Positions 10,129 through 22,100 of a DNA stretch of 64,000 bases are shown here, one piece after another. The stretch comes from Rahnella rivi (GTDB lineage Bacteria; Pseudomonadota; Gammaproteobacteria; Enterobacterales; Enterobacteriaceae), in the NCBI RefSeq assembly GCF_019049655.1, contig NZ_JAFMOX010000051.1, positions 62,001-126,000 of the forward strand, read 5' to 3'. The notes beneath the pieces were generated by a model. The model made no database searches, was not told the DNA's origin, and saw only the letters and a program-made list of their open reading frames with translations. Position 1 is the first letter of the stretch, and every line of letters starts with the position of its first letter. Made by a program: the position numbers and the translations under genes.

Positions 10129-13100
10129 ATGGCTCAGAACGGTAGCGTTGTTATTGATGTTCTTTCTCGTACAAATGGTGCGGTGATCTCCCAGGTTTCA
10201 AACGCCAGCCAGGACGTAACCCTCAATCAAATCAGCATAGTACGCGTGCATGCGACGCGTGACGCGGTCGTAAGCTACGAGCGCGTCGGGAACGATCTTG
10301 TCATCCACATGAAAGATGGCCGTACGGTCCGTTATCACAGCTTCTTCGATACCGATGGCAAGGGCCATCACAGCGAGCTGGTTTTCGATGATGGCGTGCA
10401 TCCTATCGAACACGCGGCCTTTGTCGATACCGGCGCGACCGCAGGCGCTGTCCCGATCGTCCCTGCCTATGAAACCATTCCTGACGTCGGTGCCCTGGTC
10501 CTCGACTCTTCCAACTTTGACCCCGCTGTTTTAGGCGCCATTCTGGGCGTGGTTGCGCTCGGTGCCGGTATCGCGATTGCCGCAGGTGGTGGCGGTGGCG
10601 GCGGAGGGGGTAGCAGCAGCAATAACGGCGGCAGCGACGGTGGCGGTAATACCGGCGGTGGAAACACGGGCGGCGGCAATACCGGCGGTGGAAACACAGG
10701 CGGCGGCGATACCGGTGGTGGAAACACCGGTGGCGGCGATACCGGGGGTGGAAACAATGGCGGCGGTAACACCGGTCAGGCAGCAACCTTGTCGCTGAGC
10801 GCCTTTGCGGGCGATAACATCCTCAATGCGACGGAAGCGCGCATCGCGCAGATTTTCTCCGGTACCACAGGCAACGTGGCCGCAGGCCAGACGATTACCC
10901 TCACCATCAATGGCAAATCCTACACCAGCACCGTCGGTGCTGACGGCAAATGGGACATCAACCTGCCGTCGGTCGATCTGCAAAATCTGGCGGATGGCAC
11001 CTATGTGATTTCGGTGACCGTCACCGGTACGGATGGCAATTCCGTTACGCAGGGCGTCACCGTGGTGGTCGACAGAACGCCGCCGGTGGTATCGCTTGAC
11101 CCTATCGCCAATGACAACATTCTGGATGCCGTGGAGCATCAGCAACCGCTGACGGTCACCGGTACCGCTTCAGTGTCTGAAGCCGGGCGCACGCTGGTCG
11201 TCACCCTCAGCGGCGTCGATTACAACGCCATTGTGGGCGCGGACGGCAGCTGGTCGGTGACCATTCCGGCCAATGCCGTTTCTGCTCTGGCCAATGGCGA
11301 CTACACGCTGACCGCTTCCCTGACGGATGCCGCGGGCAACCAGACCACCACTCCGGCTGAATTCTCGGTAAACGACAACGCCGGTATATTGACCGTTAAC
11401 CCGATTTCCGGCGACGGACAGCTGAATGCGACGGAAGGGCAGTCTCCTCTGGTGATTTCGGGCACCGCGTCCAATGTGGCTGAAGGAACGACCATTACCG
11501 TTACGCTCAATGGCCAGACGTATACCGGCACCACAGGCCCGAACGGCGCATGGAGTGTGAGCATTCCGGCAGACGCCTTGCAGGCGCTGACCGACGGCAC
11601 AACCACGCTGACTGTCAGCATGACGGATGCCGATGGCAATGCGATTTCGACTACCAAAGACTTCAACGTCGCAGTGCACCCGGGTGAACTGACGCTGGAT
11701 ACACCGTTTACCGATGGAACGCTCAACACACAGGAGTCGGGTACTGATCAGATACTGACTGGTAACACCGGCCTTAAAGGTGAAGGGCAAACTGTCAGCG
11801 TGATCATCAACGGACAGACTTACACCGGCACGGTGGCGGCCGATGGCAGTTACAGCGTCAGTTTGCCGGTGGCAGCGCTGGCAAGTTTACCGCAGGGGGA
11901 CAGCGCGGTAGTCATCAATGTGACGGACTCCGCGGGTAACCACACTACGCTCAACACTACTGTTTCTGTCGATACCGTCGCGCCTACCCTGACGGTCAAT
12001 CCGCTGGAAGGCGACGGTTACATCAGCGTGGCGGAAGCCGCAACGCAAATGACCTTGACCGGTACGGCGTCGGTATCCGAAGCCGGTCGTCCGGTGGTCG
12101 TCACCATTAACGGCGTTGATTATACGGGCGCCATTGTTCAGCCGGATGGCAGCTGGAGCGTAAACATTCCGGCGGGTTCGCTGAACAATCTTAATCAGGA
12201 TGTCGTGGTCACCGCGACACTGACGGATGCGGCGGGGAACGCCATCACCAATACCAGCACCCTTCACGTCGCTTCTGATCCGACCCTCCCGCCGCTCATC
12301 ACGGTGAATACCTTCGCGTCGGATAATATTGTCGATGGTGCTGAGCGCCAGACCGCGCAAACGTTGAGTGGTACCACCACGCGCGTTGAAGCCGGACAAA
12401 TTGTCACCATCACCCTGAATGGCCACACCTATACGGCGACCGTGGGTGCCAGCGGCAACTGGAGCGTGATTGTTCCGGCGGCAGATATGATTGTGCTGGG
12501 TGACGGCCCGCAAACCATCACCGCGACTGTTTCTGATAAAGCCGGTAACGAAGCCGCGCCGGGCACTGACACCTTTAACGTGGATGCCTCGCAGAACGGT
12601 ATCGCCATCGATCCGGTGACCGGCGATAACGTCATCAACGTCACTGAAACCAATGATGGCATTTTGATCACCGGGACCACGCTTGGCGTCGCGCCGTTTG
12701 CGCAGGTGACGGTAACTTTCGGTTCGCTGAGCCGCTTTGTGCTGGTTCAGCCAGATGGCAAATGGTCACTGGCGCTGTCATCCGCTGATTTGCAATCACT
12801 GGGTGCTGACCCTGCTGGCCTGCCACTTTCTGCCAGCGTGCAGGCGCTGGATGGCTCCACGCTGAGTAACAGCATCTCTGTTGGCCTGGATAATCAGGCT
12901 CCGGTGCCCACCCTTAACACGCCATTTGGCGACGGTTATCTGAATATTACCGAAGCGGCAACGGCTGAAACCCTCAGCGGCACCACCGGCAAAACCGGTG
13001 ACGGGCAGACCGTCACCGTCACCCTTGGCGGGCATACCTATAACGCCACGGTGGATGGCGCCGGCGTTTGGTCGGTCAGCCTGCCGTCTGCTGATTTGCA

Positions 13101-16100
13101 GGCATTACCGGCAGGCAATAATGCGATTGTGGTGAATGTGACTGACAGCGCGGGCAACACCGCGACGCTCAGCGGTTCCGCCACTGTCGATTTCACCGCG
13201 CCAACCCTGACCCTCAATCCGGTTTCCGGCGACGGTTACATCAACAGCGCCGAAGCGGCGGCTGATATTAACGTAACCGGCACCGCGTCGATTTCTGAAG
13301 CCGGTAACACCGTGACCGTGACGATTAACGGCCAGCCTTACACCGGCATCGTGGCGGTAAACGGGCAGTGGACAGTGACCATTCCGGCAGGCGCTCTGGC
13401 AGGCGTGACGGACGGACAATATCCGGTGACCGTACAGCTTTCTGACGCAGCCGGTAACAGCACCACCATTACGTCCAATGTTCAGCTGGCAGCCGATCCG
13501 GCCTTAGCGCCGACCATCACCCTGAACGCCTTTGCTGGCGACAATATTCTTGATGGTGCAGAGCAGCAAACGGCTCAGACCCTCAGCGGGACGACGACGC
13601 ATGTTGAAGCCGGGCAGGTCGTCAATATCACCCTGAACAACGTGGTGTACAACGCGACCGTGCAGGCCGATGGCAGCTGGAGCGTCAGCATTCCGTCTTC
13701 AGCGCTGGGCGCACTGACCAACGGCACATTACAAATTGATGTCGCGGTGCTGGATAAGGCCGGAAATCCGGCCACCGGCAGCGAATCGTTCACCGTGAAT
13801 AACACGCTAAGCGGTCTGTCTGTGAATCCGGTCACCGGCGATAACCAGCTGAATGCTCAGGAAGCGGCAGCGGGCGTCACCATCAGCGGGACCTCCGTCA
13901 ACGTGCCGGTCAACGGCATCGTGACGATTATCCTCAACGGCAAAACGTACACCGCGACGGTCGGCGTGGGCGGCGGCTGGAGCGCGCAGGTTTCTGCGGC
14001 TGATCTCGCTACCCTGAGTGACGGTCAACACACCATTACTGTCAGTGCCACCGATGCCGTCGGGCAACCGGTCACCGGCAGCGATGTGCTGAATGTCATC
14101 ATTCACAATCTGCCAAACGCCACACTCGACACACCCTTTGGCGACAGCATTCTGAATGGCGCCGAAGCGGGCGTCAGCCAGACACTGACCGGGAATACCG
14201 GCGTTTCCGGCAGTGGCCAGACCGCTGTGGTGACCTTTGGCGGGCAGGATTACGCCGCCGTTGTCGCCGCCGACGGTTCGTTCTCGGTATCTGTGCCGTC
14301 ATCGGCACTCACTGCCGTCGGACAAGGCCCGACCGCCGTGCAGGTGGCGGTAACGGATGCGGCAGGCAACACCAGCAACATTTCTGTGCCGGTATCGGTT
14401 GATACCATTGCGCCCGTTGTCACCATCACCACCCCGGTTGCAGGCGATGGCACCATCAATGCCGCCGAAGCCGGGGCGATTATCCCGGTCAGCGGTACGG
14501 CGGGCGCGGGTGAGACGGGCGATACCGTCACCATCGAGCTTGGCGGGCATACCTACAGCGGTACCGTGGGCGCAGGCGGCGCATGGACCGTTAACATTCC
14601 GGCCGATGCACTGGCGAATGTGGCGAACGGAACGTACACCCTGACCGCCACCGTCACTGATGCCGCGGGCAACGCAGGCACCGCGACCGCACCGGTCACC
14701 GTAAAAGCGGATCCGGCCTTACTGCCGACGCTGACTGTCTCGACGTTTGCAGGCGACAATACGCTTGATGGCGCGGAGCAGCAGACAGCGCAAATCGTCA
14801 GCGGTACCACCACGAATGTGGAAGCGGGACAAACCGTTCTCATCACTATCGGCACACTTCAGTACAGCGCAACCGTGCAGGCCAGCGGCGCATGGAGCGT
14901 TTCTGTTCCGGCGGTTGATTTGCAAACACTCGGCGACGGTCCGGCGACGATCAACGCCACCGTGACGGATGTGGCCGGAAACCCGGCGCAGGGCAGCGAT
15001 GCGTTTACCGTCAACTCAGCGCTCGGCGGTATTTCCATTGATACCATCGCCGGTGACAACAATATCAACGTGACGGAAGCCGCGGCGGGTGTGAACATCA
15101 GCGGTTCGACGTCCAATGTGCCGCAGGGCACGATCGTCACGGTCAGTCTGGGTGGGAAAACCTACACCACCACGACCGACGCGCAGGGCAACTGGACCGT
15201 GCCGATCCCGGCGAATGACCTTACCAGTCTGGCCGATGGCACCAGCCATGTGATTGCGACCACGGTGTCTACCGATCTGGGTACCGTGACCACGCAGCAG
15301 GATATTGGTATTTACACCCAACCGCCGGTACCTACGCTGAACCCGCCGTTCGGCGATGGTCAGTTAGGCACTGATGAAGCGGCTGCCGCACAGACTCTGA
15401 CCGGTTCTACCGGGCTGACCGGCGACGGCCAGACGGTGACCGTGATCATTGACGGCATCCCCCTGACCGGTACCGTTGCGACAGACGGCACCTGGACTGT
15501 CACCGTTCCGGCAGGCACTTTAACGGGCGTAACGGAAGGCCCGACGCCGGTGGTGGTTAACGTCACCGACGCCGCAGGTAACCAGGGCTCCATTACCGGT
15601 TCTGTGAATGTCGATTTCACACCGCCTCCGCTGACGATTAATGCGATCGCGACGGACAACGTGATCAACGCCGCCGAAGCGGGCGCGCCGATCACCCTGA
15701 GCGGAAACACGGATGCAGCGGAAGCCGGGCAGACCGTGACCCTGACCTTCAACGGACAAACTTATACTGCACAAGTACAGCCGGACGGGAGCTGGAGCAC
15801 CACCATTCCTGCCAATACGCTGGACGGTGCGGCTGACGGCAGCTATCCGCTGACGGTTCAACTGACCGATGCCGCGGGCAACACTACCACGCTGCCGCCG
15901 GTCAATATTGAGCTCGCGACGCAGAACGTTCCGGTGCCGACCATCGAAACGCCATTTGGCAATACTTTCCTCAATCAGCTGGAAGCGGGCGCCGATCAGA
16001 CCCTCACCGGGACCACCGGCGTGACGGGCGCAGGTCAGACCGTGGTCGTGAATATCGGCGGAGTGGATCATACGGCGACTGTCGATGCGACCGGGATCTG

Positions 16101-19100
16101 GACGGTTAACATCAGTGCGGCTGATTTGCAGGCGATAACGGAAGGCCCGCAAGACATCGTGGTGACAGCCACCGACAGCGCGGGTAATGAGGGCACAGTC
16201 AACAGTGCAATTACCGTGGACTACACGCCGCCGGTGCTGAACTTCGATCCGGTGGCGATCGACAACATCATTAATGCTGCCGAAACCTTGCAGCCGGTGG
16301 TGATCAGCGGCACATCTGACATCCCGGATGCCGGACAAACCGTTTCCGTGGTGCTCAATTTCAACAATGTGACTTACACCGCCGTCGTCCAGCCGGACGG
16401 CACCTGGAGCTTCACGCTGCCAAGTTCTGTGGTGCAGGCGCTGCCCGACACCACGTACACGCTGTCAGCGTCTATCACCGATGCGGCCGGTAACATCACC
16501 ACAGGCAATCACAGCTTCAGCGTCGATGCGGCGGCGGCTGATTTGCCGACGCTGACCATCACGTCTGTGTCGGGCGATGATTACATTAATGCGGCAGAAA
16601 AAGGCGCGGATATTCCGATCACCGGGACCTCCACGAATCTTGAAGAAGGGCAGACGGTGGTCGTGACCTTTAACGGTAATGACTACAACGCCCTGGTGGG
16701 TGCGGATGGCACCTGGACGGCTACCGTTCCGTTCGCGGATCTGGCTACCTTGTCTGACGGACCGGTGACCGTGACGGCGACAAGTACCGATGTGAGCGGC
16801 AACCCGGCGTCTGCCACTCACAACGCCACCGTGATCGCTCAGCCGGGCGACCTGCCGACGCTGACCATCAACGCGATTTCCGGCGATGACTACATCAATA
16901 TCGTTGAGCACAATCAGGGGATGACCGTCAGCGGTACCTCCACCCACGTTCCTGTGGGCGGCACGGTCACCGTGGTTATCACCGGCGAAGCCTATACGGC
17001 GACGTTTACTGCCACCGTGCAGGCCAATGGCACCTGGAGCTTCCCGATGACGGCAGCTGAGGTTCAGGCGATGCCGGCGGGTAATAACACCTTTACTGCC
17101 ACCGCGAATGACGTGGCGCAAAACGTCGCCACGGCAACGCATGATGTGGCGGTGGATACCGTCGCACCGATCCTGACCGTGACGGTGGATACCGGCGGTG
17201 ATGACATCATCAATCTGGCAGAAGCGGCGCTGGGTATTCCGGTCAGCGGAACCACGGATCCAAACCTGACCGTGACCGTCACGCTTAACGGCAAAGACTA
17301 CACCACCACCGCAGACGGCACGGGTGTCTGGAATCTGACCATTCCGGGCGTGGATGTGCAGGCCATCACCACCGATGGCACGAAAACCATCGATGTCAGC
17401 GTGACCGATGCGGCCGGGAACAACCTCACCACGTCGGCTGATTTCACGCTCTCCTCGCACGCGTTACCAACGCTGACGATTGGCGTGATTGCCGGTGACG
17501 GGATCCTGAATATCAGTGAAGCGGCCGACGGTTTCAACCTGAGCGGAAGCAGCTCAGGTCTGGCGCCGGGAACGGCTGTGCTGGTGACGGTGCCGGGGCT
17601 GGTTGATCCGATTTCCGGTACGGTGAACCCTGACGGACTTGGCTGGACGGCGATCGTGGCGCCGGGGCTGCTCAACGGGCTGACCACCGGTATCGTACAG
17701 GTGACCGTGACGGCACAGGATGTTGCCGGTAACCCGGCGTCTTCCAGCGCCAGTCTGGATATCGAACTGTCTCCGCTACCGTTACCGACCATCAATACGC
17801 CGTTTGTGGATGGCGTTCTTAACGCCACCGAAGCGGCAGGTAATCAGCTGATCACCGGTTCAACCGGCATTACCGGTGCGGGTCAGACCGTTCTGGTCAC
17901 TGTCGATGGCACACCGGTGCTGGCCACCGTCGCCAATGACGGCACCTGGACGGCGACCGTGCCTTCCGGCGTGCTTCAGGGGCTGACGGATGACACGCAC
18001 ACCATCAGCGTGACCGCCACCGACAGCGCGGGGAATACCAGTGCGTCCGGTACCCTTGATTTCACGTCGGTGACGCAGGTTCTGCCAGTGGCTGGCATTA
18101 ACGTGCCATTCGGTGACGGCATTCTGAATCTGGACGAAGCGACCGCGGGCGGCAGCATTACCGGTACCACCGGTATCACCTCGCCGGGTCAAACCGTCAC
18201 TGTGGTCATTAACGGTAACGCAGTGCCGGTGGTGGTGGATTCTGCTGCCGGAACCTGGACGGTTACCCTGACGCCAGCACAGTTGCTGGGCTTGCAGGAT
18301 GGCACATGGCCGGTCGTGGTGACCGTGACCGACAGTGCGGGCAACACCTCGCCGCTGACGGCATCGGTTGATGTGCGGATCAATAACATTCCGCAACCGA
18401 CGATTGATCTGCCATTCGGTGACGGCACGCTGAACATTGCCGAATCTGCGGCTGTTGGCGGCCAGACGCTCACCGGTTCCACCGGCGTAACGGGCACAGG
18501 ACAAACCGTCAGTGTGGCGATCGCGGGCATGACCGGCAGTCCGTTTACGGCAATCGTGGATCCGGATACCGGAAACTGGACCCTGAATCTCACCCCAGTT
18601 CAGCTGGCATCGCTGGGGCAGACGACCGCGCTGCATGATATTACCGTGACGGCGACCGATTCTGTCGGTAACCATAACGATACGACCATCAGCTTCACGT
18701 CACATCTGTCCGGCCCGGTACCGACTATCGACACGCCATTTGGCGACGGTAGCCTGAATATTCCCGAAGCGGCCGGTGTGAACGTGATCACGGGTAACAC
18801 CGGGATTACCGGCGACAACCAGAACGTTAAATTAACCATCGATGTCGGCGGCACCACCTATACCGCCACCGTCGATCCGACCACAGGTGACTGGACGGTC
18901 AGTCTGCCTGCGGGCGTCCTGAATTCTCTGGGCAGTGGCGCGCATGATATTAACGTGACGGTGACCGATGCCGCAGGCAACAGTACGCCAGCGACACTGC
19001 CGTTTACCAGCTACCTCACCGCACCGGATGTCACCATCAACACGCCGTTTGGCGATGGTTATCTGAGTGCCGCGGAAGCTGCCGCGGCTGCCACCACGCC

Positions 19101-22100
19101 AATTGTCCTTAGCGGGACAACGGGAGTGACGGGCACCGGGCAAAGCGTGGTCGTTCTTGTCGGGGGGATCCCTATTCCGGGCGCGACGGTGGATGCGAAC
19201 GGTAACTGGACGGTTTCTCTGAACTCGGGCGAAATCGCCGATCTGCCGCAGGGCGCACAGCAAATCTCTGTCACGGTGACGGACGGTGGCGGTAATACCG
19301 GTTCGGCTTCAACCGATATCGGCATTGCCGTGACCCAGTTGCCAGCCGTTGCTGTGACTTCATTCGCAGGGGTGGGTTTCGACCTGACCTATGCCGAAAG
19401 TCAGAATCCGCAAACCATCACCGGTTCGACAGTGAATGTGCAGGCCGGACAGCAGGTAACGGTTTCAGTCGGCGGCATCAGCCATCAGGCAACCGTACAG
19501 GGCGATGGCACCTGGAGTGCCACCTTTACCCCTGCGGAACTGGCAACGCTGGACAGCGCGGACACGATCACCGCAACGGTAAATGACCTGGCAGGTAACA
19601 CGGCAAATCTGCCGCTGCCTCAGGCCATTACGGTCAACCTGACGCCGCCAACATTCGCCATCACCATTGATCCGGTGACCGGCGATAACATCATTAACGT
19701 GGCGGATGGCAATCCGGCGAACATTACCGTTTCGGGTAAATCAATCAACGTGCCTGACGGTACGCTGGTCAACATCACCGTCGGAGGTAATCCGCATCTC
19801 GCGACCGTCGCAAATGGAATCTGGTCAGCATTGGTGCCTGCCGCTGAATTTGTCAATGGCACCACCACTGCAATCACTGCGTCAACACTGGTGCCACTGA
19901 CCACTGCGAGCAGCAACGTGCTGGTGGATACCACCGTGCCAGCGGTGACCATCAATGCCTTCACCGGCGACGATGTTCTCAACAATACCGAGTCGAAATC
20001 TGCGCAGGTGATTACGGGTACGGCGGATATCAGCGAAGCGGGTCGGGTAGTGACGGTGACGCTGAATGGCAAAACTTACAACGGCACCGTGCAGGCGGGC
20101 GGCACCTGGTCGGTTAGCGTGCCTGCTGCTGATTTGCAGGCATTGCCGCAAGGAAACGGCGCGACCAACGTGATCTCCGCCACCCTGACGGACGCGGCCG
20201 GTAACGTGGGCACGGCGGTTCCGCACACCGTGAACGTCGATACCACCGCGCCGTTGCTGGCGCTGGATGTGGTGGCCGGGAATAACGTCATTAATCTGGC
20301 GGAATCGCTGCTCAACGTACTGGTGGGCGGTACGTCCAGCGGGGCAGACGGTCAGACGGTGAACGTCACACTGGGCGGTGCCTCCATCGGTACGGCACTT
20401 ATTCAGCCGGGCGGGGCATGGTCGCTCAACCTGACGCCAGCGCAGTTGCTGCTGCTTAACGACGGCACCCTGACACTGGCGGCGACGGTAACGGATCAGG
20501 CGGGTAACACCACCAGCGTCAGTACCGGTCTGGATATCTTCTTCAACAAACTGCTCGCGCTCAACGTCACCAGCGGTCTGGGGCTGACGGATGGCTTCCT
20601 CAATCTGGCGGAATCGCAGGTGGCGCAAACCATCAGCGGGACGGCGATTGGTGCGGGCGTGGGGTCTGTGGTGTCCACTGTTATCAACGGCACGCCGCTG
20701 TCGGCCATTGTCGGGGCGAACGGTGTGTGGTCACTGAACATTCCGGCGGCATTGCTCGGTGCGCTGGGTGACGGTCAGCAGGTGCTGAACCTGAACCTCA
20801 CCGATGCCGCAGGCAACGTGACCGCGTCCGTGCTGAATCTGGACGTGATTAAAACGCTGCCGGTGCTGGGCACGCTGGACCCTCTGTTTGGTGGCAACGG
20901 TCTGCTGAATGCCGCGGAATCGCTGCTGGCGCAAACCATCGGCGGCGTCGCGACAGCGGTTGACGGTACTCAGGTGACCGTGACGCTTGGCGGCAAAACC
21001 TACAACACTACCGTGACGGCGGGGACCTGGAATATTCAGATCCAGCCGGGCGATCTGGCGGCATTGCTGGATGGCAACCTGAATCTGGGCATTACCCTGA
21101 AAGATCCGGCAGGCAACACGTCAACCACCACTATTCCGGTGGGGATTGCCATCCACAATCTGCCGGAGGTGGTGCTCAATACCGTGTTTGGCGACGGCGT
21201 GCTGAATATCGCCGATCTGCTGGTCAATCAGACCATCAGCGGTACCGTCTCGAATGTGGCGGCGGGTACGGCCATCGCGGTGCAGGTCGGTACACAAACC
21301 ATTGATGGCGTAGTGGATGCAACGGGGCATTTCCTGGTCACCGTTCCGCCGTCCGTGCTCGGCTTGCTCAGTGGCACGACCGCGGCAGTCAGCGTCACCG
21401 TGGCGGATGCCGCGGGTAACGTCGGTTCGGCAGTGGCCAATGCGGTGCTGGATCTGGTGAAACCGGTCATTAACCTCACCTCGGTACTGGGCGATGGCTT
21501 GCTGAACGCAGCGGATGCGCTGACCACGCAGGTGATTGGCGGGACAGTCAGCGGCGTGACTGCGGGTACGCAGGTTCAGGTCACGCTGGGCGGGAAAACC
21601 TTCCTCGGCGCGACCGACGGTACCGGCGCATTCAGCATCACCCTGCAACCGGGTGATCTGACAGCGCTGGGCGACGGCACCTTCCCTGTGGTGGTTTCTG
21701 TCACTGACAGCGGCGGTAATACCAGCACCAGCAGCAGTACGCTCACTTCCATCATCAACGCCATACCGAAAATTGTGCTGGATCCTGTTTTCGGTGCTGA
21801 TGGCATCCTCAACGCGGCGGAAGCCCTGCTGACGCAAACCATCAGTGGTACGGTCACTAACGGGCATGTTGGCGAAACGGTCAACATCAACGTCGGCGGC
21901 GGCCTGATTAACCTGACGGCCACCGTGGGCAGTGACGGCAAGTTCTCTGCTGCACTGACACCGCTTCAGCTGGCCGGATTGCTGGACGGCAATCTGACCA
22001 TCGTCACCACCGTGACCGATGAAGTGGGCAACACGGCGACGAATACCCTGGGGCTGAATGTCGGTATCCACAATCTGCCCTCGATTATTCTTAATCCGGT

